From contig JAADFA010000045.1 of assembly GCA_013153135.1 (NCBI GenBank), forward strand, positions 1-22,778: a stretch of 22,778 nucleotides of DNA, given 5' to 3'. The first letter of the stretch is position 1; the number at the start of each line of letters is the position of its first letter. Shown here one piece after another: positions 1-6,803 of this stretch. Source of the DNA: Chloroflexota bacterium (GTDB taxonomy: Bacteria > Chloroflexota > Anaerolineae > Anaerolineales > DRMV01). The notes under the pieces are model-generated. The model saw only the letters and a list, made by a program, of their open reading frames with translations, made no database searches and was not told where the DNA came from. Both the position numbers and the translations under genes were made by a program.

Positions 1-35
1 CATCGGTAGATGAAAGGAGAGGGTTGGGTGGTCAT
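1..35 (-). CDS. Start of an unknown gene (partial, runs off the left edge)
   Basis: On the minus strand an ATG at 35-33 opens a frame reading MTTQPSPFIYR to the window edge. It lies 14 bases past the protease stop, and the sequence GAGGAAGGA, which overlaps that stop, sits 7 bases before the ATG, a very good ribosome binding site. This supports a translationally coupled downstream gene in the same operon as the protease. Only 11 residues are visible, so no function can be given. It could be a chance frame, but the ribosome site makes a real start more likely. Confidence 0.55.
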   Translation of the reverse strand, partial: MTTQPSPFIYR

Positions 36-49
36 AGGCGCGTCCTTCC

Positions 50-1234
50 TCAAGGTTGGGGTCGTTCAGCCAAAGGAACGGTCAAGGTTAGAAGGCGTCC
101 ATCGCGCATGAGGCGGAGGTGTACGCTATCCCCGACCTGATGGCGATATTCCAATAACAAGCGCAGGTCGCGCTCTGTATGGACGGGCTCGCCGTCGACG
201 CTGAGGAGAACATCCCCACCAACAGGAATAAGCAAGCGACCCAAGGGGAGCAGGCGCGTGCCCCCGCGAAGGCCAACCCGGGCGGCCGGACTACCGGGGT
301 CGACTTGGGCGATGAGCAGCCCCTGATCCGGGACGGGATAGCCAGCCCGACGCAAAGCTTCAGCCAACGGGGGCTGCAATTCGATCACATGCTCTTCGAT
401 GCCAAGCCAGGGGTGACGATAATAGCCGCGTTCAATAAGTTCGGGAACGACGCGGCGCACCACATGCGCGGGGATGGCAAAGCCGATGCCCGCGTAGGCA
501 CCCGTAGGCGAGAGGATCGCGGTGGTCACGCCGATGACCTCGCCATCCAAATTAAGCAAAGGCCCGCCCGAATTGCCTGGGTTGATAGCCGCGTCGGTCT
601 GGATGACTTCGCCGATGAAATCCCCCTGTTCACTGCGGATCACGCGGCCCAACGCGCTGATAACTCCTGTCGTCAACGTCCAATCCAGGCCAAAGGGGTT
701 CCCTACTGCCATCACAACCTGCCCCACATGCAGGCTATCGGGGCCGCCTTGCCACACCGGCAGCGGCTGCAAGGCAGGGATGTCGGACGGTGCTGCGCGT
801 ATGCGCAAGACCGCAAGATCGTTAGGTGGGTCCACGCCCACCACCTCCGCGGGGATCTGACGTCCACCCTGAAGTGCAACAACGATGTGTTGTGCGCCTT
901 GGACAACGTGATAGTTGGTAACGATGTGGCCTTGGTCATCCCACACAAAGCCTGAGCCGGTGCCCTCGCGGGGTACAATCTCCCAGAAGAAGGTGTAGGT
1001 GTACGTCCGGGTGGTGATATGGACCACACCGGGCGCGACGCGGCGGTAAACTTCGCGCAGCCACGCTTCTTGGGCTTGCCACACGGCACGGCCCTGCGCG
1101 ATCAGATCCGGCGTTGATGTTGGTGTCGGCAGGGAAACAGCCTGGGCAGGCATTGCCGGTTGGGTCATACGATAGCCCATCCACCACCCCAAGAGCCCGA
1201 CCAGCACAGGCCAGGCCCATGACCAACGACGCAT
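50..1234 (-). CDS. HtrA/DegP-type membrane-anchored serine protease with PDZ domain
   Basis: A 394-residue trypsin-fold protease of the S1C (HtrA/Deg) family, expected to act outside the cytoplasmic membrane on misfolded or exported proteins. Residues 5-20 form a Trp/Leu-rich signal anchor, followed by a Pro/Thr linker (about 33-43). The protease domain carries the full triad: His109 in TNYHVV, Asp139 in NDLAVL and Ser222 in GNSGGPL. A single PDZ domain fills about 275-385. The ATG at 1234 was chosen over longer forms because GGGAGG lies 7 bases upstream and the anchor starts right after it. It is divergent from rarA across a 59-base gap. The assignment to the family is firm; which Deg paralogue it matches is not. 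A short tandem repeat lies in its leader. Confidence 0.93.
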   Translation of the reverse strand: MRRWSWAWPVLVGLLGWWMGYRMTQPAMPAQAVSLPTPTSTPDLIAQGRAVWQAQEAWLREVYRRVAPGVVHITTRTYTYTFFWEIVPREGTGSGFVWDDQGHIVTNYHVVQGAQHIVVALQGGRQIPAEVVGVDPPNDLAVLRIRAAPSDIPALQPLPVWQGGPDSLHVGQVVMAVGNPFGLDWTLTTGVISALGRVIRSEQGDFIGEVIQTDAAINPGNSGGPLLNLDGEVIGVTTAILSPTGAYAGIGFAIPAHVVRRVVPELIERGYYRHPWLGIEEHVIELQPPLAEALRRAGYPVPDQGLLIAQVDPGSPAARVGLRGGTRLLPLGRLLIPVGGDVLLSVDGEPVHTERDLRLLLEYRHQVGDSVHLRLMRDGRLLTLTVPLAERPQP

Positions 1235-1242
1235 GATATACC

Positions 1243-1265
1243 TCCCATCAAGCTTCCCATCAAGC
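1243..1265 (-). repeat. 12-base tandem repeat in the protease leader
   Basis: Two adjacent copies of an 11-base unit (minus strand GCTTGATGGGA) recur with a period of 12 bases just before the protease start. The copy next to the gene continues into the functional GGGAGG ribosome site, while the upstream copy gives GGGAAG with no start codon behind it. This looks like a small local duplication; a regulatory role is only a possibility. Confidence 0.6.
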
Positions 1266-1274
1266 CTTAGGGGT

Positions 1275-1280
1275 ATTGTA
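1275..1280 (-). promoter_or_regulatory. Possible -10 element (TACAAT) of the protease
   Basis: The minus strand reads GATACAAT 40 bases upstream of the protease ATG, inside the short divergent gap with rarA. No good -35 box is seen at normal spacing. It matches similar elements before argC, the LOG gene and the NERD-like gene. A weaker plus-strand counterpart for rarA (TATTGT at 1274-1279) overlaps it. Confidence 0.35.
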
Positions 1281-1293
1281 TCGCGGAGGTGGC

Positions 1294-2646
1294 ATGAAAG
1301 ACTTATTTCAACACGCGGTAGAGCAGCATCCGCCTCGCGCACCCTTGGCGACCCGGATGCGTCCTCGCTCGCTAGACGAATTCGTCGGCCAACGGCACCT
1401 GGTTGGGCCTGAGGGCCCACTGCGCCGCGTGATCAAAACAGGCCTCAGTTTGCCCGCGCTGATTTTGTGGGGGCCGCCCGGCACGGGCAAAACGACCCTT
1501 GCATATCTTCTGGCCCAGTCGCTCGATGCTCACGTCGCGCGGATATCCGCGGTCCTCGCGGGCAAGGCGGATCTGCTCAAGGTGATCGAAGAAGCCCGGG
1601 AGCAACGTCGGTTATACGACCGGCCAACGGTGCTGTTCATTGACGAAGTGCACCGCTGGAACCGCGCGCAGCAGGACGCGCTGCTGCCATATTTGGAGGA
1701 TGGCACCTTATACTTCATTGGCGCGACCACAGAAAATCCTTATTTCGCGCTGGTGCCCGCGCTCGTTTCGCGGGCGCACGTGTTTACGCTGGAGCCGCTC
1801 TCCGAGGAGGAGGTGCTCCTTCTTCTGCGCCGCGCGTTGGCCGACCCGCGAGGATATGGCGATCAGGCCGTTCAGGTAAGCGAAGAAGCCCTGCGGTATA
1901 TCGCGGCCGCGGCCCAAGGAGATGCGCGCCGCGCGCTCAATACGCTCGAATTCGCCATCGACAGCGCACCCACGGATGCGCAAGGCGTACGCCGGGTGGA
2001 CGAGGCTTGGGCTCGCGCCGTGTTGCAGCGTCCCGCCTTACGCTACGACCGCGATCGGGACGCGCATTATGACACTATCTCCGCGTTTATCAAGTCCATC
2101 CGCGGCTCCGACCCAGACGCGGCGCTTTATTACTTGGCTGTAATGCTGGAGGCAGGGGAAGACCCGCGCTTTATCTTCCGGCGCCTGCTGATCTTAGCCT
2201 CGGAGGATGTAGGCCTTGCAGACCCGCAGGCCTTGGTTGTAGTCAACGCAGCAGCGCAGGCCTTCGAGCGCGTCGGTATGCCCGAGGGCGTGTACCTTTT
2301 GAGCCAGGCCACCCTTTACCTCGCGACCGCTCCTAAATCCAACAGCACAAAAGCCTTTTTCCGCGCGCAGGCTTATATTCGTGAGCGCGGCGCGGGCGAG
2401 GTGCCGTTGCACCTGCGGGACGCGAGCCGAGACCGTGAGGCCTTGGGGCACGGGCAAGGGTATCGCTATCCTCATGACGAGCCTGGGCATTTCGTGCCTC
2501 AGGTTTACCTGCCCGAAAGCGCGCGCGAAGCGCGCTTTTACATTCCCACCGCGCAAGGATACGAGGCTCGCATCCGAGACCGGCTCCGCGCGTGGTGGCC
2601 CGAACGCTGGGGCAAGGCCGCGGCCGGGGACGATACAGCGGACTAG
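1294..2646 (+). CDS. rarA: Replication-associated recombination protein A (RarA/MgsA AAA+ ATPase)
   Basis: A 450-residue cytoplasmic AAA+ ATPase related to clamp loaders and RuvB; the family (E. coli RarA, yeast Mgs1, human WRNIP1) acts at stalled replication forks and on single-strand gaps. Seen here: the N-terminal RMRPRSLDEFVGQ signature, Walker A GPPGTGKT at 60-67, Walker B with DEVH at 117-120, the sensor ATTENP near 144-149, and the C-terminal tetramerisation part with FIFRRLLILASEDVG and the late PSAR-type ESAREARFY segment. The length is typical. The ATG at 1294 follows GGAGGTGG, which is better than a start six codons upstream. It is a single-gene unit that faces comM across a 112-base gap. 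Identity is secure. Confidence 0.95.
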   Translation: MKDLFQHAVEQHPPRAPLATRMRPRSLDEFVGQRHLVGPEGPLRRVIKTGLSLPALILWGPPGTGKTTLAYLLAQSLDAHVARISAVLAGKADLLKVIEEAREQRRLYDRPTVLFIDEVHRWNRAQQDALLPYLEDGTLYFIGATTENPYFALVPALVSRAHVFTLEPLSEEEVLLLLRRALADPRGYGDQAVQVSEEALRYIAAAAQGDARRALNTLEFAIDSAPTDAQGVRRVDEAWARAVLQRPALRYDRDRDAHYDTISAFIKSIRGSDPDAALYYLAVMLEAGEDPRFIFRRLLILASEDVGLADPQALVVVNAAAQAFERVGMPEGVYLLSQATLYLATAPKSNSTKAFFRAQAYIRERGAGEVPLHLRDASRDREALGHGQGYRYPHDEPGHFVPQVYLPESAREARFYIPTAQGYEARIRDRLRAWWPERWGKAAAGDDTAD

Positions 2647-2758
2647 GTCCTTGTGATGAAGGTCGCGAAACATATCGACCAGCCGCGTCCCACAAGGCTC
2701 TATACGATAGCTACACCCACCACAGGCTTCGGCAATCAATCGCCAACGGCAGCTTGGG
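2647..2758. other. Convergent spacer between rarA and comM
   Basis: This 112-base spacer separates the stop codons of two converging genes. A 7-base inverted repeat (CCTTGTG at 2649-2655, CACAAGG at 2691-2697) encloses a 35-base loop with no T-run behind it. I see no convincing terminator, RNA gene or reading frame here. Confidence 0.5.
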
Positions 2759-4303
2759 TTAGGGCCGAAAGCTTAGCTGAATATCCTCATCCAAGCGGGG
2801 GCGATATTGAAGCGCCTCGGCCACGTGAACCGCGGTCACCGAATCCGCGCCTTCCAAATCGGCAATGGTACGCGCGACTTTGAGGACCCGATGGTATGCC
2901 CGAGCGGATAGGTTCAGCTGGCTCATCGCGTGTTGCAACAAAGCGCGTGCGTCGGGCGTCAGGGGCACGAAGCGGCGAATATCGCCAGGCCCCATATCCG
3001 CGTTGCTAGTCAGGCGGGTACCATGAAACCGAGCGCGCTGCCGTTCGCGTGCAGCTTCAACTCGCGCCTGGACAGCCGCGGAAGGCTCGCCGCGGCGTTG
3101 ATCCGCGAGCTGCTCGTAATCAACCCGGGGGACGTCGATATGGATATCGATGCGGTCAAGCAAGGGGCCGGAGATACGACGGCGATAACGAGCAATCGCA
3201 CCTGGCGAACACGTACACGCGCGCACAGGGTCACCGTAATACCCACAAGGGCAGGGGTTCATGGCCGCGACCAGCATAAAATTGGCCGGGAAAGTCACCG
3301 AACCTTGCGCACGGCTGATGGTGACCACGCGGTCTTCCAGCGGCTGACGCAACACTTCAAGCACCCGGGGGCTGAATTCGGGTAGCTCATCCAGAAAGAG
3401 CACCCCGCGGTGCGCGAGGGAGATCTCGCCTGGATGAGGCCAATTCCCCCCGCCAACCAACCCCGCGTGGGAAATGGTATGGTGCGGTGCGCGGAAAGGC
3501 CGTTGGGTGATGAGGGGCTGGTCAGGCGGGAGCTGGTCGGCCAAGGAATAGACGCGCGTCACATCCAGCGCCTCGTCGACAGTCATACGAGGGAGGATAC
3601 CTGGCAGCGCGCGGGCCAACAGGGTCTTGCCCGTACCTGGAGGTCCGACCATGAGCACGTTGTGCCCACCCGCGGCCGCGACCTCGAGCGCGCGCTTCGC
3701 GTGCTCCTGGCCTTTGATATCCGCGAAGTCAACAGGCGCCTGCGGCGGCGGGAGGTCCTGGATGCGCACAGTCGGCGTGGGTTCGAGGGGAGCGTCACCG
3801 CGCAAATGGGCCGCGAGCGCGGCCAAGGTAGGCACGCCATAAACGGTTATTTCGGGGATAAGCGCGGCTTGGGTTGCATCATCCGCGGGCACGAACACGC
3901 GCGTGTGCCCCGATGCCCGCGCGCTCGCAGCGATAAGCAGTGCGCCGCGCACATGGCGCACGCGGCCGTCCAATGCGAGTTCACCCACAACCACCGCGTC
4001 GTCCAACGCGCCTTCAGGGAGCTGGCCCGTCAAGAGCAAGATACCCAACGCAATGGGTAGGTCGTACACCGGTCCGGCTTTACGCACCGCAGCAGGCGCG
4101 AGGTTAACAACCACGCGTTTACGCGGAAACGCGAAGCCGCTGTTGCGCAACGCGGCTTGGACACGCTCGCGGCTCTCTTGCACCGCGGTATCGGGCAATC
4201 CCACAATGGTAATGCCCGGCAGCCCGCGACCGTAATCGACTTCAACCTCAACGGGGATACCATCCAGACCAAAAAGCGCGCACGAGAGAAGGCGAACAGG
4301 CAT
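2759..4303 (-). CDS. comM: ComM/YifB family Mg-chelatase-like AAA+ ATPase
   Basis: A 514-residue protein with the standard ComM layout: an N-terminal Lon-protease-like fold (about 1-165, with GLPDTAVQESRERV), a central AAA+ chelatase domain with Walker A GPPGTGKT at 220-227, Walker B in GVLFLDELPEF, and a cysteine-bearing segment NPCPCGYYGDP..ACTC, then a C-terminal helical domain. Family members are hexameric helicases that help branch migration when transforming DNA is integrated; many bacteria carry one without known competence. The ATG at 4303 has GAGGAG upstream. The gene is last in a minus-strand run after hisA, 59 bases away. A hairpin in that gap overlaps the ribosome site. Family assignment is firm; a role in competence is inferred. 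Confidence 0.93.
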   Translation of the reverse strand: MPVRLLSCALFGLDGIPVEVEVDYGRGLPGITIVGLPDTAVQESRERVQAALRNSGFAFPRKRVVVNLAPAAVRKAGPVYDLPIALGILLLTGQLPEGALDDAVVVGELALDGRVRHVRGALLIAASARASGHTRVFVPADDATQAALIPEITVYGVPTLAALAAHLRGDAPLEPTPTVRIQDLPPPQAPVDFADIKGQEHAKRALEVAAAGGHNVLMVGPPGTGKTLLARALPGILPRMTVDEALDVTRVYSLADQLPPDQPLITQRPFRAPHHTISHAGLVGGGNWPHPGEISLAHRGVLFLDELPEFSPRVLEVLRQPLEDRVVTISRAQGSVTFPANFMLVAAMNPCPCGYYGDPVRACTCSPGAIARYRRRISGPLLDRIDIHIDVPRVDYEQLADQRRGEPSAAVQARVEAARERQRARFHGTRLTSNADMGPGDIRRFVPLTPDARALLQHAMSQLNLSARAYHRVLKVARTIADLEGADSVTAVHVAEALQYRPRLDEDIQLSFRP

Positions 4304-4311
4304 GGTTGGCT

Positions 4312-4348
4312 CCTCATCTGCTGCGCGGTTTTGGGCGCGTCGATGAGG
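4312..4348 (-). promoter_or_regulatory. Hairpin that covers the comM ribosome binding site
   Basis: In the minus-strand RNA the sequence CCTCATC (4348-4342) can pair with GATGAGG (4318-4312), and inner GCGC/GCGC pairs can extend the stem. The second arm contains the first half of the comM Shine-Dalgarno (GATGAGGAG), which would be partly hidden. It sits between the hisA stop and the comM start and may lower or tune comM translation. No experimental or comparative support is available here. Confidence 0.4.
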
Positions 4349-4362
4349 ATAAGCCGCGCGGT

Positions 4363-5133
4363 TTAAGGCCGCGAGGATGGCGCTTCATTGGCGCCTTCCT
4401 GCAGAGCGGTCAGAGCTTGCTTAAGGGAAAGGCTTCCTGCGTAAAGGGCTTGGCCCACAATAACGCCGTCTAACCCTGCGCGTTGGACCTCGCGTACATG
4501 GTCCAAGGTGCGCACGCCGCCCGAGACAATAATTTGGGCCGGCCCGGGCAGCGCTTCGCGCGCGGCCAAAGCCAGTTCAATATTGGGCCCAACGCCCATG
4601 CCATCCCGCGCGACATCGGTGATGATAAACACCCGTACCCCGGCTTCATACAGGGTACGTGCCAGGTCGGGCACCGGCCAGCTCGTTCCCCGTTGCCAGC
4701 CGTGGATGCGGACGTAGCCCTCACGTGCGTCCAGCCCCGCCGCGACGCGGGCGGTACCCCACGTGCGCGCCAGCGCGCCCACGGTTTCGGGCTCGCGTGC
4801 GGCCAGGCTCCCCAAGATGACCCGATCCACGCCCGCCTTCAGCCAGGTCGCTGCGCTTTGAGGGCTGCGGATGCCGCCGCCCAGCTGCACGCGTGCCCCA
4901 GCCTCATGGGCCCGCGCGAGGATCCCTTGGATCGCGGCTCGGTTCGCGGCATCATCTTCGCCAAAGGCCGCGTCCAGGTTAACCACGTGCAGCCACGGCG
5001 CGCCCTGGGTCAACCAGCGCCGAGCGACGCTTTCTGGGTCCGAGCTGTACGCGGTTTCGCGCGCGGGGTCACCTTGCTGAAGACGCACCACACGGCCGCG
5101 GCGCAGGTCAATGGCGGGATAGAGCACAAACAT
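4363..5133 (-). CDS. hisA: HisA, ProFAR isomerase of histidine biosynthesis
   Basis: A 256-residue TIM-barrel enzyme that isomerises the aminoaldose ProFAR to the aminoketose PRFAR, the step just before the HisH-HisF synthase. Seen: PAIDLRRGRVVRL at the N-terminus with the catalytic aspartate at residue 9, VNLDAAFG, IQLGGGIR-like VQLGGGIRS, the second catalytic aspartate in FIITDVARDG, and the phosphate-binding SGGVRTLDHV and GVIVGQALY near the end. The ATG at 5133 shares a base with the hisH stop (TAATG), so translation is probably coupled. A TTG five codons upstream is possible but less likely. hisF is not in the window. PriA-type dual activity cannot be judged, but nothing suggests it. Confidence 0.94.
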   Translation of the reverse strand: MFVLYPAIDLRRGRVVRLQQGDPARETAYSSDPESVARRWLTQGAPWLHVVNLDAAFGEDDAANRAAIQGILARAHEAGARVQLGGGIRSPQSAATWLKAGVDRVILGSLAAREPETVGALARTWGTARVAAGLDAREGYVRIHGWQRGTSWPVPDLARTLYEAGVRVFIITDVARDGMGVGPNIELALAAREALPGPAQIIVSGGVRTLDHVREVQRAGLDGVIVGQALYAGSLSLKQALTALQEGANEAPSSRP

Positions 5134-5759
5134 TACCCCGGACTCCAAGTCAAGAAATTACGCAACAACCGCAAGCCCACCCGTTGGCTCTTTTCCGGGT
5201 GAAATTGTACGCCGAAAACGGCGTCCTTTTGCACCATACTCACGTAAGTGAGCCGTCCGAAGTCCGTCCGCGCGACCACAACGTCCTCGTCTTGGGGTCG
5301 ACAGTAGTAGGAATGATTGAAGTAAACGTATGCCCCCGCAGGAATACCTTGGAGAAGGGGGGAAGGACGCACGGGATGGATTTGATTCCAGCCCGTATGC
5401 GGCACCTTTTCGCCCACGTCATCCGGAAAGCGGACCACATCGCCCCGCAGAAGTCCCAAGCCTTGATGAATGCCCATTTCATAACCAACGTCGAACAAGG
5501 CTTGCATTCCTACACAAATGCCCAATAAGGGAATACCCTTCGCGACAGCTTCGTGCACGGCTTGGTCAAGGCCGGGCTCGCGCAATCCGCGCATAAAATC
5601 GCCGAACGCCCCCACACCAGGAAGCACTAACCGCTCGGCTCGTCGGACCACGTTCGGGTCCTTGGTCACCGTGACCTCGGCCCCGAGGTACGCGAGCGCT
5701 TTGCGGACTGAATGCAGATTGCCGCTACCCGCATCGATCAACACGACCGGGGGGAGCAT
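5133..5759 (-). CDS. hisH: HisH, glutamine amidotransferase subunit of IGP synthase
   Basis: A 208-residue class I glutamine amidotransferase. It releases ammonia from glutamine and passes it to HisF, which forms imidazole glycerol phosphate and AICAR. The triad is visible: nucleophile Cys82 in GICVGMQ, with His187 and Glu189 in FHPEKS. The oxyanion-strand motif LPGVGAFGD and the N-terminal IDAGSGNLHSV are typical, as is the length. The ATG at 5759 is preceded by GGAGG at 8 bases; a reading extended to 5852 would add residues foreign to the family and lacks support. It is followed directly by hisA with a one-base overlap. A possible extended -10 promoter lies about 53 bases upstream. Confidence 0.95.
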   Translation of the reverse strand: MLPPVVLIDAGSGNLHSVRKALAYLGAEVTVTKDPNVVRRAERLVLPGVGAFGDFMRGLREPGLDQAVHEAVAKGIPLLGICVGMQALFDVGYEMGIHQGLGLLRGDVVRFPDDVGEKVPHTGWNQIHPVRPSPLLQGIPAGAYVYFNHSYYCRPQDEDVVVARTDFGRLTYVSMVQKDAVFGVQFHPEKSQRVGLRLLRNFLTWSPG

Positions 5760-5812
5760 GATATGGCCTCCAGACGAAGGGTCCAAAGCCTCAATGCAAG
5801 ATGGACGGGCCC

Positions 5813-5821
5813 ATTCTACCA
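5813..5821 (-). promoter_or_regulatory. Possible extended -10 promoter of hisHA-comM
   Basis: The minus strand reads TGGTAGAAT, an extended -10 element (TGn plus TAGAAT), 53 bases before the hisH start. A TTGACC box lies nearby but only 9 bases upstream, too close to act as -35. It fits the recurrent GGTAnAAT pattern seen ahead of other transcription units in the window. Confidence 0.35.
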
Positions 5822-5964
5822 TGCCAAGGTCAAAACGCGCGCCTCCTAGCACGCCAGGGATGCACCCAAAGGTTGTCGAAACGGCAAGCGCCCTGCGGCC
5901 ATGGTTGCGCTCGCGTGCCGCCCCGCGGCGCTTGACGCTTTTACGACATTTGCGTACCCGCGCG

Positions 5965-5998
5965 CCACAGCGCCCGCACCACTAGGCGGGCGCTGTGG
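5965..5998 (-). terminator. Strong hairpin after the cytochrome c gene, possible terminator
   Basis: A perfect 13-base-pair inverted repeat (CCACAGCGCCCGC and GCGGGCGCTGTGG) closes an 8-base loop, 55 bases past the cytochrome stop on the minus strand. Neither side has a run of T, so it is not a textbook intrinsic terminator. It may stabilise the 3' end, act with another factor, or be an RNA structure ahead of hisH. Confidence 0.4.
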
Positions 5999-6052
5999 TC
6001 CTCCGCGCGCGAGCTCTGCGGCCCAGGAGCTTTTGGAGACGAGGGTGACACT

Positions 6053-6673
6053 TTAGGGATGAAAGCCGTCCGGCATGGTTTGGTTGCTCAGGTCGCGCAG
6101 GTAGTTGATTACGTCCCAAATCTCTTGCTCGCTAAGCACGTCTTTGTACGCGGGCATCGCGGTGCCGAATTCTGATCCGCCCTCCGAGATGCGCCAAAAG
6201 AGGTACGCATCACTGACGCGACGGATGGTATGAGCTAACGGCGCAGCGGGCGGATCGAGCTTTTGCCCGGCTTCAGCTTCGCCTAAAGCCTTTTCACCAT
6301 GGCAACTCGCGCAGTAGGTTTGATAGATGGTTTTTCCACGTTCAATAGATTCCGGGTCGCCGGGCATAGGATTCGTGAGGTCTGCATAGGGCTCGGGCAC
6401 GGGCAAGTGATGAAAACGGCCCCACGGGCTGCGAGGCCCCATACCATGAGGGCTACCATGGCCTCGCCCGCCTCGGCGTCCGTACCCCATCCCCGGGCCA
6501 TGGCCCCCAAAGGGGCGCCCAGCTCGAGGCCACGCGCCGCGTGGGGCGCCTCGCCCGGGCTCACGGAACGTGTTATCCCACGGCCCGAACGTCCCAGGAC
6601 GCAGGTCATCCGCGCAGCCCGCAAGGCCAAGGGCGAGGAGCAGGAGGATGCACAAAGTGCATGTGCGTCGCAT
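6053..6673 (-). CDS. Class I cytochrome c lipoprotein with Gly/His/Met-rich linker
   Basis: A 206-residue exported electron carrier. The start has a near-perfect AAGGAGGTG ribosome site upstream. Residues 1-20 are a lipoprotein signal peptide with lipobox LAGC (Cys20), so the protein should be lipid-anchored on the outer face of the membrane. Residues 36-89 are low-complexity, rich in Gly, Arg, Pro, His and Met. The C-terminal domain is a mono-haem fold: CASCH at 121-125 binds haem c, Met173 in TAMPAY is the probable sixth ligand, and SEQEIWDVINYLRDL is the usual final helix. The partner (alternative complex III, an oxidase or other) is unknown, since no respiratory gene is adjacent; the next genes are argC and hisH. 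Family is sure, role is not. Confidence 0.9.
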   Translation of the reverse strand: MRRTCTLCILLLLALGLAGCADDLRPGTFGPWDNTFREPGRGAPRGAWPRAGRPFGGHGPGMGYGRRGGRGHGSPHGMGPRSPWGRFHHLPVPEPYADLTNPMPGDPESIERGKTIYQTYCASCHGEKALGEAEAGQKLDPPAAPLAHTIRRVSDAYLFWRISEGGSEFGTAMPAYKDVLSEQEIWDVINYLRDLSNQTMPDGFHP

Positions 6674-6803
6674 CAGGCCACCTCCTTGGTGGAACGACCT
6701 CGTGCCGGGCACCCCTGGCGAGGAGGTCGGACGGGCATTGCCTCCTTAACCCTGCCCCTCACGTGTGCACATCTCGTGAAGACCGCGTGAAAGGACGATG
6801 AAT

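Larger units (their letters stand above)
5760..6052. other. 293-base intergenic region between the cytochrome gene and hisH
   Basis: This is the longest gene-free stretch of the window. It contains the hisH ribosome site, a possible hisH promoter at 5813-5821 and a 13-base-pair hairpin at 5965-5998. I found no tRNA-like fold (no T-loop signature), no credible short gene with a ribosome site, and no mobile element remnant. The rest shows nothing I can name. Confidence 0.6.

Noticed and set aside
179..955. Long plus-strand frame opposite the HtrA-type protease
   Set aside because: It is the complement of a gene with an intact triad, has no ribosome site, and its translation has no recognisable domain.
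2649..2697. Terminator between rarA and comM
   Set aside because: The 7-base arms enclose a 35-base loop and no T-run follows on either strand.
3410..4060. 216-residue plus-strand frame opposite comM
   Set aside because: Antisense shadow in GC-rich DNA; comM on the other strand has all family motifs over this stretch.
4483..5202. 239-residue plus-strand frame opposite hisA
   Set aside because: Shadow of hisA and the end of hisH; no motif and no ribosome site.
5760..5852. N-terminal extension of HisH
   Set aside because: The ATG at 5759 has GGAGG upstream and matches the family start; the extra residues resemble nothing.
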